A stretch of 64,000 bases of DNA from Actinorhabdospora filicis (GTDB taxonomy: Bacteria > Actinomycetota > Actinomycetes > Mycobacteriales > Micromonosporaceae): the NCBI RefSeq assembly GCF_030269765.1, contig NZ_BSTX01000003.1, forward strand, positions 62,001 to 126,000, written 5' to 3'. Below, one piece after another: positions 49,186 to 57,689 of the stretch. Within the stretch, counting starts at the first letter, position 1; each line of letters starts with the position of its first letter. The translations under genes and the position numbers were made by a program. Below the pieces are notes generated by a model, which saw nothing but the letters and a program-made list of their open reading frames with translations, was not told the DNA's origin and did not search any database.

Positions 49186-50238
49186 ATCGTCCAGTTCGGA
49201 CAGTGAGGACACCATCGCCAGGGCGCGGCGGGTGTCGCTGCCGATGGCGAATCCCTTGAGGTACCAGGCGACGTGCTTGCGGAAGTCGGTGCAGCCGTGC
49301 TCCTCGGCGGAGATCTTGCGGCGCTTCTCCGGACGCAGCGACACGCCCTCCTCGGGCGGGATCCCGGCGTCGGCGTACCAGCCGACCAGCAGCTCGGCGT
49401 GGCGGCGCATGAGGCGGGCGACCTCGTGGAGGGACGGCAGGACGCGGTCGGCGGGGCTGGGCTCGCGTCCGGCGGCGCGCGCGGCGAAGGCGGCGGCGAG
49501 GTCGGCGAACAGCCAGGGACGCCCGAGGCAGCCGCGGCCGACGACGACGCCGTCGCAGCCGGTGGCGTCCATCATGCGCAGGGCGTCGGTGGCCTCCCAG
49601 ATGTCGCCGTTGCCGAGGACGGGCACATCGAGGGCGGCCTTGAGCTCGCCGATGGCGTCCCAGTCGGCGGTGCCGGAGTAGCGCTGCGCGGCCGTGCGCG
49701 CGTGCAGCGCGACCCAGGACACACCGGCGTCCTGCGCGATGCGGCCGGCTTCGATGAAGGTGGGCAGGTCGTCGTCGATGCCGATGCGCATCTTGATGGT
49801 CACCGGGATGCCGGAGGGCGCGGCGGCGTCGACGGCCGCGCGCACGATCTGCTCGAAGAGGCGGCGCTTGTAGGGCAGCGCGGCCCCGCCGCCCTTCTTG
49901 GTGACCTTGGGGACCGAGCAGCCGAAGTTCATGTCGATGTGATCGGCGAGGTTCTCGGCGGCGATCAGCTCGACGGACTTGCGGACGGTGACCGGGTCCA
50001 CGCCGTAGAGCTGGAGGCTGCGCGGCGTCTCGTCGGGCCCGAAGGCCATCATGCGGGTGGTCTTGGGGTTGCGCTCGATGAGCGCGCGGGTCATGACCAT
50101 CTCGCAGGTGTAGATCCCGGCGCCCTGCTCGGCGCACAGGCTGCGGAAGGCGACGTTGGTGATGCCCGCCATGGGCGCGAGCACCACGGGCGGGTCAACG
50201 ACGTACTTTCCGAGCGTCAGGGTCACACCTTCGAGCAT
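49021..50238 (-). CDS. dusB: tRNA dihydrouridine synthase DusB
   Basis: A 405-residue FMN enzyme that reduces uridine in tRNA. It has an N-terminal TIM barrel with APMAGITNVAFRSLC, EMVMTRALIERN, HIDMNFGCSVPKVTKKGGGAAL (the catalytic Cys in NFGCS), PVTIKMRIGIDDDL, LHARTAAQRYSGTADWD (the RNA-contacting region) and GNGDIWEATDA with GRGCLGRPWLF. The C-terminal helical domain contains RKHVAWYLKGF. Start ATG 50238 in MLEGVTLTLGKY; the frame stays open upstream to 50775. The 3' end overlaps the jetD tail by 165 bp in convergent orientation. Confidence 0.95.
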   Translation of the reverse strand: MLEGVTLTLGKYVVDPPVVLAPMAGITNVAFRSLCAEQGAGIYTCEMVMTRALIERNPKTTRMMAFGPDETPRSLQLYGVDPVTVRKSVELIAAENLADHIDMNFGCSVPKVTKKGGGAALPYKRRLFEQIVRAAVDAAAPSGIPVTIKMRIGIDDDLPTFIEAGRIAQDAGVSWVALHARTAAQRYSGTADWDAIGELKAALDVPVLGNGDIWEATDALRMMDATGCDGVVVGRGCLGRPWLFADLAAAFAARAAGREPSPADRVLPSLHEVARLMRRHAELLVGWYADAGIPPEEGVSLRPEKRRKISAEEHGCTDFRKHVAWYLKGFAIGSDTRRALAMVSSLSELDDLLGTLDDQPFPVQVLGQPRGRTNSPARVQLPDGWLDDPWDDTVPAGADLEHSGG

Positions 50239-50286
50239 GACATGCGCTCGGCGGCGACCGGGAACAGGGACGACGCAGGTCACACG

Positions 50287-50319
50287 CCGGACGCCGGGGC
50301 GTGGCTCCCCGGCGTCCGG
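50287..50319 (-). terminator. Terminator hairpin downstream of MMPL gene
   Basis: CCGGACGCCGGGG (50287-50299) and CCCCGGCGTCCGG (50307-50319) form a perfect 13-bp stem with a 7-base loop. It begins 6 bases past the MMPL stop in transcription direction and separates that gene from dusB. Confidence 0.82.
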
Positions 50320-50324
50320 GCCCC

Positions 50325-52463
50325 TCAGACCCCGACCTCCTCGGCGACCCTGACCTGCGGGGCCGGTGCCGCCCGCGGCTTGCGGCGTCCGGGCATCCAC
50401 CAGTTGGCCTTGCCGCACAGCTCCATCACCGCCGGGACGAGGATCATCCGGACGATGGTGGCGTCGATGAGCACGGCGACGGCCATGCCGAGGCCGCCCT
50501 GTTTGACCGCGATGTCGGGTCCGAGCAGGGAGGTGGTGAACACGGCGATCATGATGGCGGCGGCGGCCGTGATGACCTTGGCGGTCCCGGCCAGGCCGCG
50601 GGAGACGGCCGCGCGGGTGTCGCCGGTGCGTTCGTACTCCTCGCGGACGCGTGAGGTCAGGAAGACCTGGTAGTCCATGGACAGCCCGAACAGCACCGGG
50701 AACATCATCATCGGCACCCACGTCGCCACCGGCATCGTGGTGGGGAACCCGAGGGCCGAGCCGAGCCAGCCCCACTGGACGACGGCGACGACGACGCCGT
50801 AGGCGGCGCCGATGGACAGCAGGTTCATCACGGCGGCCTGGATGGCGATCGTCACCGAGCGGACCATCGCGATCAGCAGCAAAAGCGACAAGAAGATGAC
50901 GACGGCGATCATCAGCGGCAGACGCGATTGGGTGGTCTCGGCCATGTCGATGGTCGCGGCGTTGGGGCCGCCGATGTAGATCCGCGCGGTGGACGCTCCC
51001 GGCAGCACCTCGTCGCGGAGCCGGTGCACGAGGTCGGTGGTCGCCTCGTCCTGGTAGCCGGTCTCGGGGAAGGCCATGAAGATGACGGCCCGGCCGTCCG
51101 CGCTGGGCTGGGGCGGGGTGGCGTAGGCGACGCCGTCGGTGTCGCCGACGATCTCGGCGACGGCATGAAGGTCGGTGTTCTCGGCGGCGAAGATCAGCGG
51201 TGCCCCGTAGCCGGGGCCGAAGCCCTCGGAGAGGATCTCGTAGGAGATGTGGCTGCTGCGGTCGTGGGGCTGGACGCTGGCGTCGGGCAGGCTCAGCCGC
51301 ATCGACAGCATGGGGGCGGCCAGGACCAGCAGGACCGCGGTGGACAGGACGGCGGCGACCAGGGGCCTGCGCTGCACGACGGCGGCCCAGCGCTCGGCGA
51401 GGGTGCGGCGGTTCCCGGACGTCCGGCGGGCCGTGCGGCGGGGCAGCCGGAGCGCGTTGATGCGGTGGCCGGTGAAGCCCAGGAACGCCGGTAGCAGGGT
51501 GACCGCGGCCAGCATCGTGACCAGCACGATCACCGAGGTGGAGACGGCCACGCCGGTCATCAGCCGCTGCTCCATGACGAGCAGGCCCATCAGCGCGATC
51601 ACCACGGTCGTGCCGGCGAACAGGACGGCGCGGCCGGCGGTGGTGATGGCCTTGACGGTGGCGCTCTCGGGGTCGTCGCCCTCGTGGAGGGCGTCCTTGT
51701 AGCGGGTGACGATGAACAGCGCGTAGTCGATGCCGACGCCGAGCCCGATCATCGAGGCGAGGACGACCGTGAAGTCCGGCGAGGGAACCAGGTACCCCAC
51801 CAGCTTCATCAGCGCGAGGCCGCCGACGATGGCCAGCACGGCGGTCACGATCGGCAGGCCCATCGCCACCAGCGAACCGAAGGCGATGAACAGGATCACC
51901 GCCGCCGCCAGGAGGCCGACGCTCTCGGCCGAGCCCTGCGGGGGCGTCTCGGCCTTCTCCGCCTTCTGCCCGGCGAGCCCGAGCGTCACACCGTCGCCTG
52001 AGGCGTCCTTGACGGTGTCGACCAGGACCACGATCGCCTCCTTGGCGGCGTCCTTGTCGGTCAGTGGGACGGTCATGCGCGCGATCCGCCGGTCGTGCGT
52101 CACGAGGGTCTCGTCGCGGTAGGGCGAGACCAGCGGCCCGGTCACCGGTGAGGCGTCGAGATCGGCGATGACCGCCTCGATGCGCTGCCGGGCGGCGGGG
52201 TCGTCGATGCCCTCGTCCGCCTTGATCGCCAGGGTCAGGGTGTCGCCCTGCCGCTCGGGGAAGTGCTCTTCGATCAGGGCCTGCGCCTTGGCGGAATCGG
52301 AGTCCCCGCCGGCGGAGTTGTCGCCGGGTGCGCCATAGCCGAAACCGAGGACCGCCACCGCGATCACGCCGAGGATCCAGGCCAGCAGGACCAGGCGGCG
52401 GCGCCGGTGGCAGAACCGGGCCAGGCTCGCCAGAGCCCCGTCCGTGCGTGCGGTCTCGCTCAT
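50325..52463 (-). CDS. MMPL-family RND transporter
   Basis: A 712-residue inner-membrane exporter with the two-repeat MMPL layout. One helix (about 22-42) and a periplasmic loop with DTLTLAIKADEGIDD precede five helices (AVILFIAFGSLVAMGLPIVTAVLAIVGG; MIGLGVGIDYALFIVTRYKDAL with the conserved GIDYALF; AVLFAGTTVVIALMGL). A second loop and a mirrored set (ALGFPTTMPVATWVPMMMFPVLFGLSMDYQVFLTSRVREEY) follow. Such proteins export lipids or drugs using the proton gradient. ATG at 52463 with GAGGAG upstream. It is divergent from the histidine kinase; the pair to its right is probably its regulator. Confidence 0.92.
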   Translation of the reverse strand: MSETARTDGALASLARFCHRRRRLVLLAWILGVIAVAVLGFGYGAPGDNSAGGDSDSAKAQALIEEHFPERQGDTLTLAIKADEGIDDPAARQRIEAVIADLDASPVTGPLVSPYRDETLVTHDRRIARMTVPLTDKDAAKEAIVVLVDTVKDASGDGVTLGLAGQKAEKAETPPQGSAESVGLLAAAVILFIAFGSLVAMGLPIVTAVLAIVGGLALMKLVGYLVPSPDFTVVLASMIGLGVGIDYALFIVTRYKDALHEGDDPESATVKAITTAGRAVLFAGTTVVIALMGLLVMEQRLMTGVAVSTSVIVLVTMLAAVTLLPAFLGFTGHRINALRLPRRTARRTSGNRRTLAERWAAVVQRRPLVAAVLSTAVLLVLAAPMLSMRLSLPDASVQPHDRSSHISYEILSEGFGPGYGAPLIFAAENTDLHAVAEIVGDTDGVAYATPPQPSADGRAVIFMAFPETGYQDEATTDLVHRLRDEVLPGASTARIYIGGPNAATIDMAETTQSRLPLMIAVVIFLSLLLLIAMVRSVTIAIQAAVMNLLSIGAAYGVVVAVVQWGWLGSALGFPTTMPVATWVPMMMFPVLFGLSMDYQVFLTSRVREEYERTGDTRAAVSRGLAGTAKVITAAAAIMIAVFTTSLLGPDIAVKQGGLGMAVAVLIDATIVRMILVPAVMELCGKANWWMPGRRKPRAAPAPQVRVAEEVGV

Positions 52464-52671
52464 TGACTTCTCCTCAAACCGGGGGCGATGCTCGACCCGA
52501 TCGTCACGGCGGGCACGTGCCACCGGCGTCGGCTCGTGGTCGCGTCCGGCGCTTTCGCCCACGGGCGTACGGTCATCCCTCGGCGGTAGGCCGGTACACC
52601 GCGTGCGGTAGCCGGACGCACCACACACGGCGGACGCGCGTCCCCGGCTGACGAGGGCAGGATCTCTGGGG

Positions 52672-53859
52672 ATGGCGACGACAAAGACACCCGGCACGGC
52701 GGCCAAGGCCGCACCGCCCCTCCTCGACGCCTGTATCGGCCTCGGGCTCGCGGTGCTGGTGGTGGCCGCCAGCGGCGCCGACATCGGACCCCCGAGGGGC
52801 ATCGAGCCCCGCCCGATCGACGCCGGGGCGCTCGCGCTCGCCGTCCTCGTGGCCGCCGCCGTGGCCCTGCGCCGCCGCTACCCGGTGCCGGTCCTGGTGG
52901 TTCTCAACGCGGTCGCCCTGACCTGGTCGGCCGCCCACTATCCGGGCCTGCTGATCCTGCTGGCCCCGCCGGTCGCCGGCTACACCCTCGCGGCCCTGCG
53001 CGGCTGGCGGTGGGGACTGGCGGGCGTCCTGGTCGGCGCCTTGAGCGCCCTGGCCTCGCTGCACCTGGCCTTCGGCGGCGCCGAACCGGTCGGGATCATC
53101 GGCAGCACCGTGTGGATGACCGCCACCGTCGGGGCCGCCGGGACGGCCGTCGGCTACTACCGGGGGATGCTGGCGGCCAGCCGCGCGCAGCTGGCCCGCG
53201 AGGCCCAGACCCGCGAGGAGCAGTCCCGCCGCCGCGTCGCCGAGGAGCGGCTGCGCATCGCCCGCGAGCTCCACGACATCCTCGGCCACACCATGGCCAC
53301 CATCAGCGTGCAGGCCGGAGTCGGCATCCACCTCCTCGCCACGCGGCCCGCGCAGGCCGCCGAGGCGCTGTCCGCGATCAAGCAGATCAGCGACGAGGGG
53401 CTGACCGACGTCAAGGTGCTCCTCGGTGTCCTGCGCTCCGACGACGGCGAACCGGACCGGCCCCGCGCGCCTCGCGGCGGCCTGGACCAGCTGGAGGCCC
53501 TGCTGGACCCGGTCCGCGCGGCGGGCGTCCGGCCCGAACTCACCGTCCACGGCGACGCCCGGCCACTGTCGGCGGCGGTCGACCTCGCCGCCTACCGGAT
53601 CATCCAGGAGGCGCTGACCAACGTCATCCGCCACGGACGCGCGCGCACCGTCCGCCTCGACCTGCGCTACGAGCCCACGCGGCTGGTGATCGAGATCCGC
53701 GACGACGGCACGGCCACCGGCGCCATCGGCCGCGACGGGCACGGCATCACCGGCATGCGCGAACGGGCCCTGGCCCTGTCCGGCCGGTTCACCGCCGACC
53801 GCCACCCCGGCGGCGGCTTCGAGGTGCGGTGCGAGCTGCCCACCGCCGAGGAGTCATGA
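52672..53859 (+). CDS. NarL-type sensor histidine kinase
   Basis: A 395-residue membrane kinase. The first ~165 residues hold about four to five transmembrane helices with short loops and no large sensor domain. The HisKA_3 dimerisation/phosphoacceptor motif is IARELHDILGHTMATISVQAG with His201. The HATPase domain has IIQEALTNVIRHGRA (N box), VIEIRDDGTAT (D/G1) and GHGITGMRERALALSGRF (G2). It phosphorylates the response regulator 33 bp downstream. The short gap and divergent position to the MMPL gene suggest it senses membrane stress or a drug and controls that exporter; this is inference. Confidence 0.92.
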   Translation: MATTKTPGTAAKAAPPLLDACIGLGLAVLVVAASGADIGPPRGIEPRPIDAGALALAVLVAAAVALRRRYPVPVLVVLNAVALTWSAAHYPGLLILLAPPVAGYTLAALRGWRWGLAGVLVGALSALASLHLAFGGAEPVGIIGSTVWMTATVGAAGTAVGYYRGMLAASRAQLAREAQTREEQSRRRVAEERLRIARELHDILGHTMATISVQAGVGIHLLATRPAQAAEALSAIKQISDEGLTDVKVLLGVLRSDDGEPDRPRAPRGGLDQLEALLDPVRAAGVRPELTVHGDARPLSAAVDLAAYRIIQEALTNVIRHGRARTVRLDLRYEPTRLVIEIRDDGTATGAIGRDGHGITGMRERALALSGRFTADRHPGGGFEVRCELPTAEES

Positions 53860-53892
53860 TGACGCCGTGCGCCCGATGATCACCCCCCGCCC

Positions 53893-54579
53893 ATGACCGA
53901 ACCCATCCGCGTCCTCATCGCCGACGACGAGTCGCTCGTCCGCGCCGGATTCCGGGCCCTCATCAACGCCGAACCCGGCATGACCGTGGTCGGCGAGGCC
54001 GCCGACGGCGCCGAGGCCGTCGAGCTGACGCGGCGGACGCGTCCCGACGTGGTCCTCATGGATATCCGCATGCCCGGCGTCGACGGACTCGACGCCACCC
54101 GCCAGATCGCCGCCGACGCCGGCCTCGCGCACGTCCACGTCCTGATCCTGACGACCTTCGACCACGACGAGTACGTGATCGAGGCCCTGGACGCCGGTGC
54201 GGGCGGATTCCTGATCAAGAACACCGATCCCGTGCAGCTCCTGCACGGCATCCGCGTGGTGTCGGGCGGTGAGGCCCTGCTGTCACCGGGCCTGACCCGG
54301 CGCCTGGTCGCCCGCCTCGTCGACCGCACGCCGAACCGCAAGGTGAACGCCAATGCGCTCGCCCGGCTCACCCAGCGCGAACGCGAGGTCGCCGGGCTGG
54401 CGGCGTACGGGATGAACAACGACGAGATCGCCGAGTCCCTGTTCATCAGCCAGGCCACCGCCAAGACGCACATCAGCCGGGCGATGACCAAGCTCGGTGC
54501 CCGGGACAGGGCTCAGCTGGTGGCGCTGGCGTATCGGCATCGGCTGGTGGATCCGCCGGGTGCGGGGTCACCGGGGTAG
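53893..54579 (+). CDS. NarL/LuxR-type response regulator
   Basis: A 228-residue regulator. The receiver has VLIADDESLVRAGFRALI with the acidic pair, the phosphoacceptor Asp57 in VVLMDIRMPGVDGL, the Thr in LILTTFDHDEYV and Lys in GFLIKNTDPVQLLHGI. After a linker, the LuxR helix-turn-helix follows: LTQREREVAGLAAYGMNNDEIAESLFISQATAKTHISRAMTKL (in blocks). Standard length for NarL-type proteins. Paired with the upstream kinase. The next gene is the convergent BREX helicase (51 bp between stops). Confidence 0.93.
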   Translation: MTEPIRVLIADDESLVRAGFRALINAEPGMTVVGEAADGAEAVELTRRTRPDVVLMDIRMPGVDGLDATRQIAADAGLAHVHVLILTTFDHDEYVIEALDAGAGGFLIKNTDPVQLLHGIRVVSGGEALLSPGLTRRLVARLVDRTPNRKVNANALARLTQREREVAGLAAYGMNNDEIAESLFISQATAKTHISRAMTKLGARDRAQLVALAYRHRLVDPPGAGSPG

Positions 54580-54630
54580 TAGAGCTCTTCGACGTGGGCT
54601 GGCTCTGCTGGTGTGCCTCGACGGGCGCAC

Positions 54631-56733
54631 TCAGCGGAGGACGACGGCTTGGTCTCGGATGTGGGCCGCGCCGTCCAAGTCGGCGAGCCGTGCCGAGAGC
54701 GTTGCCACCGCGAGGCTTCTGGGTAGGGCCGTGCTGAACTTCAAGCCGGTGAGCGCCTGCTCGTCCGGGATCGGTGCACGGAGCTTGTGCGCGAGCCGAT
54801 CCCGAAGCGCCGCTGTGGATGTGTCTCGTCGGAGCCGGAGCGAGTTGTCGGTGACTCCGAAGTCTTCGGCGAGCTCTCCGAGGCTCTCCTGGAGCGTGAG
54901 ATTGGCGCGGTAGCCCGCCCAGGTCCACCAGCGTCGCTCGGAGTCTTCGGTGCCGATGATGGTGCCGGCGCCGTCGACGTGGTCCTCATGGCGGGTCCGT
55001 GCGTCGGCGAGAGCGGCTATGGCGCGCCTGGTCAACTGGACTGGCGGGTCGCCGCCGAGTAGTACTTCCCGGATCGCTCGGGTGAGCGCGAAGGACCGTC
55101 CCTGTCCGGTGCCGCCGGTGCTGTTCCAGCGGATGCTCCCCGGGGCGGTACTCGGCTCGACGAAGAACCGTCGGCGTTTCCAGTCGATCCAGGTGACCCG
55201 CCAGCTTCGTCCCGCCAGGAGGAGCACGCGCGGTCCCTCCGCGGGCGTGGCGAGGACCGCCGGGTCCACCCGGCCGATCTCCTCACGGCCGGCGATGGCG
55301 GTGAACTCGGGGGCGGCGGTGAAGACACTGGTGAGCTCCAGGAAGTTCCGGCGCCCGAACTTCTGCTCTGCCCGTGGCCCGATGAACAGCATTCCACCGT
55401 CGTTTTCGAGGTGGCCCTCGTCGATGAGGAAGTCCAGGATCGGGGCTGCGCTCGCGTCGAAGGGATGGAGTCCGTTCCAGCCCTCGATCCACAGGCGGTC
55501 ACCGACGCGGGATTCCTGGAGGCATTGGGCGAGTAGCTGCTGGGCGACGATGTGCCGGGGTTCGGGTGGTGCCGTCACGGGCTCGACCCAGTGCCGTCCC
55601 CACAGGTGGAGGAGGGCGGCGGCGTCGAGCAATCCGGTCTCGTTCAGCGCGAGGAAGAGGCAGTTGCGGACGGTCCCCGATCGCCGTCCGGTGCGGCCGA
55701 TGCGCTGAAGGAAGGATGCGACGGTGCGGGGCGCGTTCAGCTGGATCACCCGGTCGAGGTCTCCGACGTCGATGCCCAGCTCCAATGTGGAGGTGGCGAC
55801 GATGACGCAGTCGCGGGCTTCGGCGAACGCCGTTTCGGCCTGCCTGCGCTCGTCGATGGACAGTGAGGCGTGGGACAGGAATGTGGTGACGTTACGTTCC
55901 CGGAGGGCGGCGGCGAGTTCCTCGACGAGTCTCCGGGAGTCGGCGAACACCAGCCGCTTCTCGCCTTGGTGGAGCGCGGCGATGACCTTGGCGGCATTGT
56001 CGACCGAGCCGACGTAGTCGAGCTCGACCTCCCCGGCAGGGGGCGGGTCGCCTTCCAGGACTTCGGTGATGGCCGGAACATCGGGCGCGATGACCTTCCC
56101 GGGGCGTACACCGGCCTGTGATCCCTTCAGCCAGATGAGCAGCTCGTGGGGGTTCCCGACGGTCGCCGAGCATCCCACCCGCTGAATCGGGCGTCCGGCG
56201 ACTTTGGACAGCCGCTCCAGGACCGCCAGGAGATGCCACCCGCGGTCGTCTCCGGCGAATGCGTGCACCTCGTCGACGATGACCGCGCGCAGTCCCGCGA
56301 AGAACTTCCGGTGGTCGGTCTTGGTGGAGACCAGCAGGCCTTCCAGGGATTCGGGTGTGGTGAGCAGGATGTCCGGAGGGTCATCACGGATCCGCTGCTT
56401 CACCGACGCGGACACATCCCCGTGCCACATCCCGGTCCGCCGCCCGAGCCATCCCGAATATGCCTCCAGGCGGGGGAGCAGGTTGTTCAGGAGCGCTTTG
56501 ATCGGGCACACGTACAGGACTGATAGGCCGGACCAGTTTTCGGTGACCATCGCCGAGAGCAGTGGAAAGGTGGCCGCCTCGGTCTTCCCGCCCGCGGTGG
56601 GTGCGAGCAGGAGCGCATCTTCGCCGGCCATCAGCGGTCCGACCGCCTCCTGCTGGAGTGGCCGCAGCCCCGGCCAGCCGAGGGTGTTGACGATGTGGTG
56701 GGTCAGCGACGGGTGCAGCTCGTCGAGGCTCAC
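54631..56733 (-). CDS. brxHI: BREX helicase BrxHI (Lhr-like)
   Basis: A 700-residue DEAD/DEAH-type helicase of the Lhr group. It begins HPSLTHHIVNTLGWPGLRPLQQEAV, has Walker A LAPTAGGKTEAA (about 43-54), the motif VIVDEVHAFAGDDRGWHL, the SAT-like GCSATVGNP, and in domain 2 LVFADSRRLVEELAAAL, VIVATSTLELGIDVGDLDRVIQ and FLQRIGRTGRRSGT. A long C-terminal part follows. In type 2 BREX (Pgl) operons this helicase gene is last in the order, as here. Its ATG overlaps the ParA-like gene stop by 4 bp. It probably acts with PglX/PglZ in phage defence. Confidence 0.85.
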   Translation of the reverse strand: MSLDELHPSLTHHIVNTLGWPGLRPLQQEAVGPLMAGEDALLLAPTAGGKTEAATFPLLSAMVTENWSGLSVLYVCPIKALLNNLLPRLEAYSGWLGRRTGMWHGDVSASVKQRIRDDPPDILLTTPESLEGLLVSTKTDHRKFFAGLRAVIVDEVHAFAGDDRGWHLLAVLERLSKVAGRPIQRVGCSATVGNPHELLIWLKGSQAGVRPGKVIAPDVPAITEVLEGDPPPAGEVELDYVGSVDNAAKVIAALHQGEKRLVFADSRRLVEELAAALRERNVTTFLSHASLSIDERRQAETAFAEARDCVIVATSTLELGIDVGDLDRVIQLNAPRTVASFLQRIGRTGRRSGTVRNCLFLALNETGLLDAAALLHLWGRHWVEPVTAPPEPRHIVAQQLLAQCLQESRVGDRLWIEGWNGLHPFDASAAPILDFLIDEGHLENDGGMLFIGPRAEQKFGRRNFLELTSVFTAAPEFTAIAGREEIGRVDPAVLATPAEGPRVLLLAGRSWRVTWIDWKRRRFFVEPSTAPGSIRWNSTGGTGQGRSFALTRAIREVLLGGDPPVQLTRRAIAALADARTRHEDHVDGAGTIIGTEDSERRWWTWAGYRANLTLQESLGELAEDFGVTDNSLRLRRDTSTAALRDRLAHKLRAPIPDEQALTGLKFSTALPRSLAVATLSARLADLDGAAHIRDQAVVLR

Positions 56734-57689
56734 GGCTTGCGGACCCGATCGAGGCGGTCGAGGATGTTGTCGGCCAGGGCACGGAACTCGTCCCGGCAGA
56801 TCTGAACGTACTTCTGCGTGCTTCCGATCGCGCCATCGCTGGGCCGCAGATCGAACATCGGCTTGTGAGCGCGCTCGGCGAGTTCCATCAGGCTGCCGTA
56901 ATACCGGAGACGGCCGAGATCATAGTCCGACGGATCATCATCAGGATCGAGAAACGCATGCTGATAGATTTCGATGAGGTTGTCAATCCAGAAGTCTTTG
57001 GTCCGTCGGCGATCGAGCTTGGTGATCGTGTAGCCGAGGGGAACGGCTTGCCCAATGGATTGGGCGGCCGCCGATTCGGGATGTTCGAGGCGAAGTTTCG
57101 ACCAGGCATCCCACCACTTTCGTACCGCCGGGCCAAGGGTGGAGATGCTGAGCTGAGACCGGAGATTGCCGTTCAGTGGAGTGATGAACGCATCCGCGGC
57201 CAGGAGTGCTGAGCGGCTGATCGCATCAAGGTTCGGGCCGATGTCAATGAGGACGAGGTCGGCGGAAACCGATTCTGCGGCCTGAGCTATGAGGCGCCGG
57301 AATGTGGTGATGTTCTCGATGGCGGCCGGGTCGCCGGCCAGGGCCGGTTGCCATGAGGCGGCTAGCGGGCTCTCGAAACGAAACAGGCCGACATGTCCCG
57401 GTAGTAGCCAAATGCCGTCATTGATCCGCCTCGGCCCGGGCAGTTCGATGGAGCTGTCGGCTGAGGTGAGCGGCGGTGCGCTCGGCTCAGCCAGCTCGAA
57501 GAGAGCCGGTTGAGGCCACAAGTCCGATGAGTCGTCCTCGGTGAGGAACACCCTGGTGAGGTCGGCCTGCGGGTCGAGGTCGACCGTCAGGATCGTGAGG
57601 CCGCTGCGCTGAAACATGTGGGCAAGGTGGTAGGCCAGGGTGGTCTTCCCTGAACCTGCCAGTAGGTCATAGAAGGCAAGGGAGATCAC
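56730..57689 (-). CDS. ParA/MinD-like ATPase embedded in the BREX operon
   Basis: A 319-residue SIMIBI-class ATPase. It has the N-terminal P-loop FYDLLAGSGKTTLAYHLAHMF (AGSGKTT, residues 11-17), ILTVDLDPQADLTRVFL (Walker A' Asp and ParA-type LDPQ), DLVLIDIGPNLDAISRSALLAAD (Walker B) and LGYTITKLDRRRTKDFW. The canonical deviant Walker A of ParA (KGGxGKT) has lost its first Lys (LLAGSGKTT), so dimer signalling may differ. 4-bp overlaps on both sides bind it to the AlbA-like gene and to brxHI. ParA-like genes are not part of the standard type 2 BREX set. Confidence 0.8.
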   Translation of the reverse strand: MISLAFYDLLAGSGKTTLAYHLAHMFQRSGLTILTVDLDPQADLTRVFLTEDDSSDLWPQPALFELAEPSAPPLTSADSSIELPGPRRINDGIWLLPGHVGLFRFESPLAASWQPALAGDPAAIENITTFRRLIAQAAESVSADLVLIDIGPNLDAISRSALLAADAFITPLNGNLRSQLSISTLGPAVRKWWDAWSKLRLEHPESAAAQSIGQAVPLGYTITKLDRRRTKDFWIDNLIEIYQHAFLDPDDDPSDYDLGRLRYYGSLMELAERAHKPMFDLRPSDGAIGSTQKYVQICRDEFRALADNILDRLDRVRKP

